This document shows, piece by piece, positions 43,849-54,485 of a stretch of 64,000 bases of DNA. The DNA comes from Aselliscus stoliczkanus. Taxonomy: Eukaryota > Chordata > Mammalia > Chiroptera > Hipposideridae. The stretch lies in the NCBI GenBank assembly GCA_033961575.1, contig CM066730.1, forward strand, positions 117,765,523-117,829,522. The letters are read 5' to 3'. The first letter of the stretch is position 1, and every line of letters begins with the position of its first letter. The notes below the pieces were generated by a model that was given only the letters and a program-made list of their open reading frames with translations, searched no databases and was not told the origin of the DNA. The position numbers and the translations under genes are program-made.

Positions 43849-46800
43849 AATCATAAAATTAAGGAGGGAAGAAAGGCCCTTTTAGTTAGGGCACCCTGTA
43901 AAAATGTGTATTGGAAGCCTGATGAGGTGAGAAATGGACATGGTAAGGCGACCTCGAGGTGATGTCTGGGCAGAGCAGATTAGCGAGGTAGTGGGGGCGG
44001 TTGTGGGCATGTAAGGTGCTGCTCAGGAAAAAAGTAGCTTGCTGTCAAGATGAGCACACGGAGGGAAATGCATGCCTCTTCTAGTAAAAATGCTTCTCTA
44101 CTTGTCTCAGTGTCTAGCAGGCGGAACAAAAGCATATATCGCACAGTTCAGGTATTTCTTGCTTCTTTTTAAAAGAATAGAAAAGAATAATACTAAACAG
44201 GGACCAATTACATTCAGAGCTGGATGCAGGGTGTATAAGCCATTCATTTTTTCTTTTATAAAACCTATGAAGGCCAATGAGGTTTTTTGTTTGTTTGCTT
44301 TTTCCATTTCTAGGATGGTTTTCATATGTTGTTATGATGGAGGCATCTACATTTTAAAACGCACTTATTTTCATTTGTACTGGTGTCAAAACTTAGTGAA
44401 TCATTAAGCATGATCCAGCTCGCTAGTCCAAAATGAACCAATAATGTTTAGAGTCCCAAGCAACCCTTGTGCATTGTTCCTATTCTTCATTATTCTCTCT
44501 TTTCTCATTGGCTAGCAGACTCCAGCTAAGGTACCATTGTACGTGAAAGGTATTTGGCATTCATAAAAATGAAGAACATCAGAGGCACATAAATAAGTCT
44601 TTGGGTTGTGGATGTGGCTTCAATCAAGCTAAAAGCTGCCCCAAATTAATGACCAAAATCAATGTGCAAGGCAGAAAGGAGAGTGAGCCAGTTTGGATGA
44701 CATTCTCTCTGACCCTTTATTAAAAATACAAAGCAAGCAGAATCTTTTTAAACGATCCCAGAGAGTCAGCAACCTTCCCCCCAGGTATTTCTTGTCAGAA
44801 GCGTGAATTCCCAGGTACTGGGTAATGCTGTCTTCGTAAGAATGGTCGAGCTAAGTGAAAGCGATGGAAACTTGTTCCCTTAGAGGGAGCCTGGTCCAGG
44901 CACCAATTACCTTCAGGATCTGCAGAGCCATCTGCTGACTTGGAGTCCCCCAAGCAGTGAGATCAGCCTTTGTATCCAGTGTGAATCTGGTGTGGGCCTC
45001 AAGCAAGGTCTTCAAAATGATCCTATCAACTCATGTCTCAAGGTAAGCAACCCCTTCACTGCACAGCCCTCATGTTCTCACTTCCATACTACTAAAGCAC
45101 CATGGAAGTTTTAAGGCAAAGTGGGTCTGCACAGTGTTATTACAAATTCCCTGAACACCAGAGAGAATCCACATTCTCTTATGAATCCACTGAAAGCAAC
45201 TGAAATCAAGGCCCCCCAGTATTGGATGATTCCTGCTTTCTCCTTTTTTTTTCTGCAAATGCTTCTGCGACACTAAGGTGTCCCATTGGATGGGCAATTT
45301 CCTTCTATGCTCTGTCACCATTAACATTTGTTCCCAGCATGCTTCTTCCTCAAGGGGCTTTCCCACTAGAATTCAGATCTATGGCATTGGCGGGGCTGCT
45401 GCTCTGAGTTTAATGCTCCTGTAAGATATGCAAAATGAAAAAAAAAAAAAAGAAAGGTTGAAATGCCATGGAAAAACTAGGACATGGCTATCTTTGTATG
45501 GAGTTTATTTAGGGAGGAAAACTGAATTCTGTCAGTGCTGCAGTTTGTGAATGCTTTACCTCTGTGTAATTGCCAAGGAATTAATGTGATTTAATAGCCA
45601 CAACAATAAATACAGCCTTGACAGGGTGATTATCCCATAAGACTAAAATCATGATAGAGCATAAATCAATACCAGCCGTAAGTATGTCTCTGAAAGGCGT
45701 GGTATATATTTTCTACATTTACTGCTAGATGTTGAACTAATTTTGGAATTAGAAGCTGTATGCAATGCAAAAGCTATTTTTCTAGGTGAAAAATTACAGA
45801 ATATGTATGATGATGACTCAGAATATATATTGCTCATAAAAGGAGTAGAAGGAAAGGAGTGAGAGTACTCAAACTTTTAAAGCTAGTTCAAATATAATTC
45901 TCTGCTCCTCGGGGCATGCTTCTCTCCAATCCAAACCGATCAAACTCAGCTGATTGTCCTGTTTCCACCCCTCTGAGAGGCCCTTCTTGTAGGGACGCGC
46001 CTTTTCAGCCTCCTCTACTAAAGCAAGCCAATTGATTTGCCTGCTTGAGAGAGCTCTGCCTAGTGCAAAGGCCTCTTAGGGTCCATGGCTGGAATCGAGT
46101 CATACAGAAAAAGAGGGTATTGATCAGAAACAATCTGGCTTAGGTCCTCTGGGGAGGTTTCCCCAGAGACACAGACACTTCTCCATTGTGAAGGTCAATA
46201 TTAGTGACTCTCTTAGCTGTCCTCTCAGGTAATCCCATTTGAGCTGGCTTTTCTGGAAGCCTATTTCTGTGCATTTCAACCACCCCCTTCCTCCAGGGAG
46301 TCGGGTGGGAGCTTATTTGGAGGTGAACAGCTCCTCAGCCCTAACTGTCAGTCCTATTCAGACACCTGGGACTCTGCCACGCCTGGCTGCCACTGCTATG
46401 CCTCCACCTAGCTGAATAGCACTGGTGGATACCAGACCCCTCCCAGCCTCCAGAGCAGCTCCTGCTTAGTGAAGAGGGCCCTAAAAAAACTATTTAAAGC
46501 CTTAGTATATGAAGTGCCTTCTCTTAGGGATGAGTTTCCCACTGCCAGATAAGTGCTGCCTTAACGACATTTTTGTGAAGGAGCTGCAGTGGCACTTGAT
46601 AGCTGATTATGTTAATCCTGCAGGGATATTTGAGAAAATATCTGCAGATTCTTCCTATAGGAGAGTAATCAAGATTTGATTCAGGTCTCAACCACCCTAC
46701 AGGCCTTCCAACTGAGATGTGCTCAGTGTGTCACATATTGTATTTTTCCTTTTCAATATTGTACATGTTTCCTTTTTGCTCCCCCTTCCTACAGTGCACA

Positions 46801-47141
46801 CAAAGATTTCCTTCGTCACAAAGGATTAAATAATTCACCTAGGAAGAATGCTTTTAAAGCATCAGTGCCTGTCTTGAAAATTGCTTCCCCTCCTTGATTT
46901 TTTTTTTTTAACAGAACAAAGAAAAGTGTTAATCGTTTGATAATTGAGTCTATTTTTACCGGAATTTCTCTTGTAATTATTTGATACATCTCCACTCAAT
47001 TTCAAACAGTATCTGTTTTCAGCACACATCTCTTACCAGAGACAAATTGTCCAAGCAGGGGGGCTGGGAAAGGCTGTTTGGCAGAAACAAAACCCTAACA
47101 CAATAATGAATTCAGTCCAAGCATGCTGTTTGAAAATAAAG
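43849..47141. other. No gene seen; repeat-poor
   Basis: About 3.3 kb with no SINE, LTR or L1 that I recognise. The 111-codon frame at 44072-44407 has no recognisable domain. At about 46619-46648 ctgcagggatatttgagaaaatatctgcag forms a near-perfect inverted repeat. Together with 41.5-43.7 kb this may be conserved non-coding DNA. Confidence 0.5.
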
Positions 47142-47147
47142 CTGGTG

Positions 47148-47158
<11 letters not shown>
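47142..47158. repeat. Target-site duplication, left copy, of the L1 derivative
   Basis: ctggtgttatttattta recurs with one change (ctggtgttacttattta) at 51351-51367, bounding the 4.2-kb L1 derivative at its poly-A and 5' ends. Confidence 0.8.
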
Positions 47159-47182
<24 letters not shown>

Positions 47183-47199
47183 TAGTTTAGTTTTTTAAA

Positions 47200-47700
47200 G
47201 ATTTAAAACAAAATAGCTAACATACAATATTAAACTAGTTTCAAGGGTACATCATAATTATTCAACATTTATATACCTAAAGAAGTGATCACCATCATAA
47301 ATCCAGCAACCATCTGACACCATACCATGCTATCACATTATTAACTTTATTCCCTATGCTGTACATTGCATCCCCAAGACTTATTTCTTTTATACCTGAA
47401 ATTTGGACCTCTTATTCCTCTGCACCTTTTCCCCTTTTTAATTTTTCAATTACAGTTGACATTTAATATTATTTTATATTAATTTCAGGTGTATAGCATA
47501 GTGGTTAGACATTTATATAATTTAAGAAGAGATCACCCTGACTAGTCTAGTACCCACCTGGCACTATACAATTATTACCACATTATTGACTATATCCCTT
47601 ATACTATACCCTACACCCCCATGACTACTTTATAACAACCAATTTGTATTTCTTAATCCCTTCCCCTTTTTCACCGCCTCCCAACCCCCCTCCCATATGA
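47200..47700 (-). repeat. Tandem duplication inside the L1 3' UTR
   Basis: Two diverged copies of about 250 bp lie head to tail (about 47205-47440 and 47450-47700). Compare 'ttcaacatttatatacctaaagaagtgatcacc…cacattattaactttattccctatgctgtacat' with 'ttagacatttatataatttaagaagagatcacc…cacattattgactatatcccttatactatacc'. Both end near a 'ccccttttt' word. Confidence 0.7.
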
Positions 47701-47906
47701 TAACCATCAAAATGTTCTCTGTATCTATGAGTTTGTTTCTGGTTTATTTTTTTTGTTTTTTTTTTTAGATTCCACATACAAGCAAAATCACATTGCATCT
47801 GACTTTTTTTATCTGACTCACCAGTCAACACAATACCTTCCAGGTCCATCCATGCCACTGCAGATGGCAAGAACCCATTCCCTGCCATAGCCAAGCAATA
47901 TTTCAT

Positions 47907-47908
<2 letters not shown>

Positions 47909-47944
<36 letters not shown>
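47909..47944 (+). repeat. (TA)n microsatellite in the L1 3' UTR
   Basis: About 36 bp of TA directly after 'tttcattgtgtatata', a position where many mammalian L1 3' UTRs carry a (TA)n run. Confidence 0.9.
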
Positions 47945-47946
<2 letters not shown>

Positions 47947-48150
47947 ATCTCATCTTTATCTATTCTTCCATCAGCAGACACCTAGGTTGACTCCATATCT
48001 TGGCCATTGTAAACAATGCTGCAATGAACACATGGATGCATATGTCCCCTCGAAGTAGCATTTTGGATTTCTTCAGATAAATACCCAGACGTGGGATTAC
48101 TGGGTCCTTCTTTGTCTCTTGCTATAGCCTTTTTAAAAAAAGTCTACTTT

Positions 48151-48593
48151 GGGCCGGCCAAGTGGCGCATTGGTTAAGCGCTGGTTTTGGGATGCCAGCG
48201 GCCCCGGTTCGGATCCCACATGAGGGCCAGTGACACTGCCCTCTACAGCTAACAACAGCTCCACCTGGAGCTGGGCTGTGCGAGCCCCGGCGACGGTGTG
48301 GGCTGCAGCCCCTGCTGCAGTGGGCTGCCAGAGGCTACAGTGAGTGGCCCGCAGCCAGCGTGAGCGGCTGGCAGCCAAGCGTGAGCTGCCAATAGCCACG
48401 GTGAGCGACATCCAGAGGCCAGCGACCGATCTGCCTCATCCAGGAAGAGCGCAATGACGATACCAACAGTGAAGCAACATCCTCCGCAACTAAAGTGAAG
48501 AACAAAAAGACAGCAACTTGTCTGTTCCCCTTCCCCGATTCCCCAACGCTGTTCCCCTCCCCCAATTCCCCAATAAAATCTTTAAAAAAAAAA
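48151..48593 (+). mobile_element. Long-form tRNA-like SINE inside the L1 derivative
   Basis: It has the same design as the copy at 39319, with about 18 differences over some 430 aligned bases by eye, many at CpG sites. The head has B box GGTTCGGATCCC and the tail ends ccccaataaaatcttt then A15. The duplication aaaa(a)gtctacttt is at about 48136-48150 and 48593-48607. It disrupts the ORF2 endonuclease text of the L1 derivative and so postdates it. Confidence 0.92.
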
Positions 48594-48608
48594 AAAAAGT
48601 CTACTTTG

Positions 48609-48815
48609 TCTGGTATAAGTATTGCTAACCCAGCTTTTTTTCTTTTTTCTCATATCTATTTTCATGAAATATCTTTTTCAATTGGAAGTGAGTTTCTTGT
48701 AGGCAGCATATGTAAAAGTCTTATTTTCTTATCCATTCAGTCTTTCTATGTCTTTTCATTGGAGTATTTAGCCCATTTACATTGAAAGTAATTGTTGATA
48801 GATTTGTAGCTATTG
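48609..48815 (-). pseudogene. L1 ORF2 endonuclease N-terminal fragment
   Basis: On the minus strand the text encodes, with breaks, the familiar start of the ORF2 AP-like endonuclease. The pattern is 'VNGLN.P.KRH', then 'W.RKQD', 'CLQET' (degraded here to a 'cctacaagaaactcact' stretch), 'KKIFHAN' and 'AGVAILISD'. It continues beyond the SINE to about 48110 and is then replaced by 3'-end sequence. No reverse transcriptase domain follows. Confidence 0.65.
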
Positions 48816-48823
48816 CCATTTTA

Positions 48824-49720
48824 TTATTCATATTTTTTTTCTCTCCATTTTAAAGAAGACTCTCTAACATTCCTTATAACTGGTTTGGTGGTGATGAACT
48901 CCTTTAGTTTTTTATTGTCTGGAAAGCTCTTTATCTGTCCTTCGATTTTTAAATGATATTTTGCTGGGTAGAGTAATCTTGGTTGTATGTCCTTGCTTTT
49001 CATCACATTGAATATTTTGTGCCAATCCAACTGGCCTGCAAAGTTTCTGTTGAGAAATCAGCTGCCAATCTTATGGGAAGTCCCTTATAATTTTCTAGTT
49101 GCCTTTCTCTTGCTGCTTTTAGGATTCTTTCTCTGTCGTTAACCTTTGGCATTTTAATTATGATGTATCTTGGTGTGGTCCTGTTTGGGTTCATCTTGTT
49201 TGGGACTTTCTGCACTTGCTGGACTTATATGTTTATTTCCTTCTTCCAGTTAGGAAAGTTTTCAGTTGTTATTTCTTCAAATAGGCTCTCAGTCCCTTAC
49301 TTTCCCTCTTCTCCTTCTGGTAACCCTGTGATGCAAATGTTGTCATGATTGATGTTATTCCAGAGGTCTCTTAACTTACCCTCATTTTTTTGGATACTTT
49401 TTTTTCTTTTTTGCTGTTCTAATTGGGTGTTTTCTGTTGCTTTGCCTTCCAAATCACTGTTTACATTCTCTGTATTATCTAATGATCCCTTCTAATGCAT
49501 TCTTTATTTTAGTTATGGCGTTCTTCACTTCTGACACTTTCTTGCTTATGGTTTCTATGTCCTTTTTTATGCTTGCAGTCTCTTTGTTGAAGTCCTCACT
49601 AAATTTCTTGAGCATTTTTATAACCATTGATTTGGTCTCTGTCTCTAGTAGGTTGCTTACCTCCATTTTATTTAGTTCTGTTCCTGGATTTTTCTCCTGT
49701 TCTTTCATTTGGAACACATT
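48824..49720 (-). pseudogene. L1 ORF1 pseudogene
   Basis: ORF1p is the RNA-binding trimeric protein of L1. On the minus strand the N-terminal part shows a long coiled coil (heptad-like 'KKFSEDFNKETASIKKDIE', about 49640-49540). Downstream comes the conserved RNA-binding and C-terminal text 'PRYIIIKMPKVNDRERILKA' (about 49180-49120), 'KGLPIRLAADFS' and, in another frame, 'DWHKIFNVMKSKDIQPRLLY' ending 'KKLKEFITTKPV'. The frame changes at least twice and stops interrupt the start, so no full protein can be made. The order and spacing fit an ORF1 of normal size. Confidence 0.8.
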
Positions 49721-51350
49721 TCATGTTTCCTCATTTTGGCTGCCTTTTTGCGTTTGTTTCTATGTATTAGGCAGATCTTCTATGTCTCCCAGTCTTACTT
49801 GGATGGCCTTATGTAGTAGGTGTCCTGTGGGGACCAGTGAAAGAGTTTCCCTGGTCACTTGAGTCAGGTGCTCCAGGAGTGTCCCTTGTGCAGGTTGTGG
49901 GTGCTCTCCTGCTATAGCTGAGCCTTGATTGCTATTGGCACATCAGGGATGGGATTTACCCTGATGCTGGCTGGGTGTGGGGTTTGGCCACATCCACAGC
50001 TTATAGGTGCTGTACAGGAGGCTTATACCACTGAGAAGAATTTTCGCCAGTGGCCTCTGGTGCCTGTTGATACAACCTTTTTTTCTTTCCACTTGAGGGA
50101 CTAATTAGGTGTTGCTCTGCTGTGATCTGAAGCCAACCTCCAAATATGTTGGTTCTTCAGCTTCTTGGGAGAGGCTCCAGTGCAGGCCCAGTTCACTCAC
50201 TACCTGTGATCAGCTGGGAGGTACCTTGTAGGAGCTACAAAGCAATTCAGGGTTGGTTGCTGCCTGTGCTGTACCTGGAGGCATGTGGGAGTTGCCACAC
50301 TATACCAAGTGTGGCTGCCGCTAGTACTGGGCCTAGGGTAGCTCTGCAAAAAGCCAGGATACTCTGAGGCCTGCTACCACCTGCCAGTTCCCTTAAGGTT
50401 TAGCCACTGATAAAGCTCATGTGATATGCGAGCTGGATGAGGTAGGGTCTCAGGGGTTAACTAGAGTGGGAAGAGTGTGGTAATCAGGTTAATGTAGACT
50501 CTAGTTTGATACCAGTGCTGAGACTGGAGCTACTCAGCATAAGTCTGAGCACACCAAGGCCAGTCACCACCCACCTGAGGCCCTCAGACTCTTATAGTTG
50601 TCCAAGAAACAGTGCAGTGTGAGCAGGGCTGGCTGCTCTCAAAAAGTAGCTTAGGCACTGGGAGCGTTCGGTAAGACAGGGTCTCAGTGAGTCTACAGGG
50701 TGGAGCATCAGAGTTCACCAGACCAATCAGATGCAGATTTCTCCTTAAGCATAGGGGGCAGGCTCAGCTCAGGAAAGATGGCTCCAGCCATTGCCCAGGA
50801 GAAGAACCCTTCACAGGGAAGATGTCAACTGTCCTCCAGCCCTTGCAACAAAGCCTCACACCTCAATTTGTCCCCCACCCATGTGCCTCTGATACCCCCA
50901 GAGTCATCATCCCTATGCTGGAGCCCAAGGTGAGTGCCTATGAGTGAGTGAGTCTGTGTGCAGGCCATTTAAGAGGACGTTTGGGTTTCCCACATTCTTC
51001 TGACGAGATGGTCAGAATTCCCACAGTTTTTCACAGCCAGATATGGGGGCTCCTCTTCCTGGCACCAGTACTTTTGGCTGGGGTGCTTGTGGAGCCTGGG
51101 GGGAACCTCCATGGCCAAGATATCCCTCCTAATTCTCATCCATCACACACTGGTGTGGGCCTATTTTGAGCCTCCATCCTTCCTACCAGTTTCAACGTGG
51201 CTTTCCTTTTATATTTTTAGTTATAAGACTTCTGTTCAGCTAGACTTCAGATGGTTCTCGAGTTTGATTGTTCTATAATTTAGTTGTAATTTAGTGTGTT
51301 CATGGAAGGACACAAGCACAGTGTTTATCTTCTCTGCTATATTGGATCTC

Positions 51351-51367
51351 CTGGTGTTACTTATTTA
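51351..51367. repeat. Target-site duplication, right copy, of the L1 derivative
   Basis: ctggtgttacttattta; see the left copy at 47142-47158. It abuts the L1 5' end, whose minus-strand sequence begins 'gagatccaatatagcagag'. Confidence 0.8.
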
Positions 51368-53340
51368 GACAAAGAGACAGATGTACTTGTAGCTTCGTGT
51401 ACCATACAGAGCTCTAACAGTGAGCCTGTCTGCAAAGGGACAGGGAACTTTCTACTCTGATGGGTGGGCATATTAGTAAGGATTTCATTTGTATCTTCCT
51501 GTAAACGCAGAAGAGCTCAACTATTGAAGACTTTAATTCCACAGGCACTGGTGCTTTGTATTTAGCCTGAGAAATAACATTGAGTGAGCTTATGTGACTG
51601 GCCCCTAAAGGTTTAGTCATGCTTTGGATGGACCAGAGTGCAATGTGACTACATGATCTTTCTGGAATCTCTTCTCCTTCTCATCCCCAACCCCTCCCCC
51701 ACCTTTCTTTCTTTTCAGAAATGCAGAGAATTCAACAGATGTGCACTATTTCCTTCATTATTTACACTAATGCTGCACTATCACTTCAGTCAGTGCAGTT
51801 GAGGTTGTGAAAATCTGTACTAACACATGGGTTAAATGGAAAAATATTTATTTAATGCTTTGTTTACTCTTCCTCCTGCTTCTGACCCTGGGAAACACAC
51901 AGGGACCGGGCAGGCCCCAGCTGGGCTCTGTCTTGCTCCTTCCTGGGTTAATCACATTTCACACTTGCCCACTTCTGGCAGATGCAGCACCTGACCTCCC
52001 CTTTGTCCCTCTCAGGATGAAAGTGTGAGGCTCCGTAATTTCCCTCAGGCACAAGGAGAGTTTGCTTTTCTGCTGGAGGTGAAACTGACTCCCCAAGAAG
52101 GTACAGCTGGGGCTTTTATCTACCCTTCAGCCCGTACCAAGCAGCTGATCTCTTTCACTTTGAATGAAAATAAGGCTGCTTTTGGAGATGCTTAATTTGA
52201 CTCTTCCCAAAGTTGGGGGCAGGGGTGGGGGTGAAAAGAACATTGAGGGCTTAGTTCCGTAGAGTAATTAAGCTGGAAGTCCAGCGAGCCACTCCTTGGG
52301 AAGGAGGTGGTGAGTGCGTCCGACAGGGGCCACGCTTCTGTGCCACTAAATAACTATAGGAAACCAAACATGCTTTGCAGGAAAGTGTTAGCACAGCTGT
52401 GAGAGCTGCAGGAACTGCCATAATGGTAGGAGGTGGAAGGGACAGGTCTGTGAAGGAAACTCACAGAGCACAAATAGTCAGAAGCTCACTTATGAGGGCA
52501 CTGCTCGCCCTGGACAGCTTAGTGATTTATCCCAGAGGCATTTCTCTCTCTTCTTCCTTCCCACTGTTTGAAAGACTCGATAGCTAGCTGACCCTTGCTC
52601 TCCAAGGTTTGGCCTGCTGTGAAGTCAGTAACCCGTTCTCTGTGGGACTGAAGTTAGCAGATCCATTAGGTTGACTAATAGTGCTGGAAGGATCTGTGGC
52701 CATTGGGTTAGGGTGACATTTATGTTTGGACACCCTATTATTGCTGGCGGGCACCAGGGTTACTTGGAAAGTGTTCTGGGAGCTGGAGCTGTGAAGTACC
52801 TCCCTGAGAGGGTGGCAGAGGTCAGAGGGGGGAGCCATGGCAGGGAATGAGCCCAAGTGGCAGCTTTGCATTGGAGACTACCCGGTGGCAGTCACTCGCA
52901 GATGCCTGGCAGTGAAAATCCATGTCCTAAGGTGTTCTGCCGACATCCACCAGAGCAGCTGGCACGTGGTGGAAGGCAGATGGTGTTGGATCCCCCAAGT
53001 GTCGCTGTCTAGCAAGATGCCATGTCCACTGATGAAAAATAATTAAACATTCCTTCCTCCACTGAAGGAGAATGGCACGCACGCCAGGCAGGGAGGATGA
53101 CAATGGCATTACACAGCAAGACATGGCAGCAGCAGTGAGCACCCAGGGTAGCAGGTGCGCCTGGCTTGGAGAAGTTGGAGTGGAAGTGGGGTGCCTGGTT
53201 TAGCAGTGACAGCAGGTAGAATTTAGTGAGGCTGCATATGCATGAGGGATGCATGAACGAGATCATATTGGATGACTTTCTACTGCTCAGCTTAGATTGT
53301 AGAGAATATTTTATAAGTGCTGAATGGAAATAGCAAGCAT
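51368..53340. other. No gene seen
   Basis: The overlapping frames of up to 95 codons at 52375-53046 are not joined by recognisable splice or domain structure. The GC content rises modestly around 52400-53250, but no exon can be supported. Confidence 0.45.
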
Positions 53341-53344
53341 TACA

Positions 53345-53470
53345 TTCATGACCTAATCAATATGCACTGATCACCTGGTATATGCCTCTAGGCTAGGGTC
53401 TGTGGACAGAATATATTAATAAATGATAGTATCCATGTCCTCACCGTCCTTACTTCAGTTGAATTTACCC
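53345..53470 (-). repeat. L2/MIR-like fragment
   Basis: 'acctaatcaatatgcactgatcacctggtatatgcctctaggctagggtctgtggacagaatatattaataaatgatagtatccatgtcctcaccgtccttac' fits the reverse of 'tattgagcacctactatgtgccaggc…tccctgccctcatgg'. Confidence 0.45.
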
Positions 53471-54480
53471 ACTTTTTTCTCTACATATTTGCTATTTCTT
53501 AGCATAATAAGAGAGTTCTGTAGTTTGACAAAAGAGTTGAATATGCTGATATTCTCAGTCATACTGTCATGTTTCATGATTCAGTAATAGTGTCACAAAT
53601 GAGACTATTTTCCACATCTACCCAGGCTTGTATCCCTGTCCTGCCACCTTCCCCATTCCCCATTCTCATCCCTGTATAAGCCCCTTACCTCTCACAGACA
53701 AGTTCCTAAATGTTATCAGGAACCTACTGAAAAGGCAAGTCAGTTTACTGAGTATTTGTCAATTATTTCAAATTTGTAAATGGCTAACCTGTTACCCTAA
53801 ATTTCTAAGACATAAGAAAGATTTATATTTGGATTGAATAAATTTCATTTCCAGCCAATGGAAACATTCTAATTTTCTGTTAGCTCCAAAAGGAAGTTTC
53901 CTCTTTCTTACTTGTGTTTGAAATTATCAGATTTATTTGATAAATATCTATTGTATGTGTACTATACAACACTCCTTTGTGAGAATGGAGTTGCAAGAAC
54001 AATGTAACGTGTATATAAAAGAATGAATAAATTTCTGTAAATCCAATATCACACACCAAATGGGAAGATCGAGGAGTTTTGGGTGGAAGAGTGATTATAA
54101 TATAATAGTATTACCTAGAGAAGTAAGGTATAAATTGGTCCTTGAAATCTAGGATTGCACACATATTTGTAGGGAAGAATAGAGTTTTCCAAGAATGGAA
54201 GAAAGATTTCAGGAAAGGTGTGAAGAAAGGAGTGAGTGAACCAGAAGTTTGACTTAGCTAATGGAGAGAACTCACATTTGTTAGAAGGTCACCACCAAGA
54301 GAATACTTCTCTGAAAATTACCCAAGTAAAGACAACTGTTTACATAGCAAGACATCTTACAGTGCTCTCTAAACACTGAATGAGATATACTGCAATGTTG
54401 AAATCTCAGACTTCCTTTGGGTTGGACTCTGTAGTTAGGTCGTCATTGAGCACCCATTCTGAACAGTTGCTTAACTTGAT
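53471..54480. other. No gene seen
   Basis: AT-rich, with no coding or RNA feature and no named repeat. Confidence 0.45.
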
Positions 54481-54485
54481 TCTTA

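Larger units (their letters stand above)
47159..51350 (-). mobile_element. HAL1-like deleted L1 (5' UTR + ORF1 + start of ORF2 + 3' UTR), reverse
   Basis: Read on the minus strand, the element has a G/C-richer 5' UTR (about 51350-49880), ORF1 (about 49720-48850) and the start of the ORF2 endonuclease region (about 48800-48110, interrupted by a SINE). It then jumps directly, at about 48105-48110, into the L1 3' end, which runs to a (TAAA)n tail at about 47159-47185. The join brings the 'aaagaaggaccc' coding text next to 'agtaatcccacgtctgggtatttatctgaagaaatcc'. Most of ORF2, including all reverse transcriptase, is missing. A 17-bp duplication with one mismatch (47142-47158 and 51351-51367) brackets the whole unit. 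Without the SINE the length is about 3.7 kb, against the 6-7 kb usual for mammalian L1. This matches the known half-L1 (HAL1) design. A post-insertion deletion of a full L1 cannot be excluded. Confidence 0.72.

Noticed and set aside
49437..49862. 141-codon forward open frame
   Set aside because: It is antisense to the coiled-coil part of L1 ORF1. The real coding direction is the minus strand.
52375..53046. Overlapping frames in a slightly GC-richer stretch as candidate exons
   Set aside because: There are no recognisable protein families and no consistent frame or splice pattern. The composition alone is not enough.
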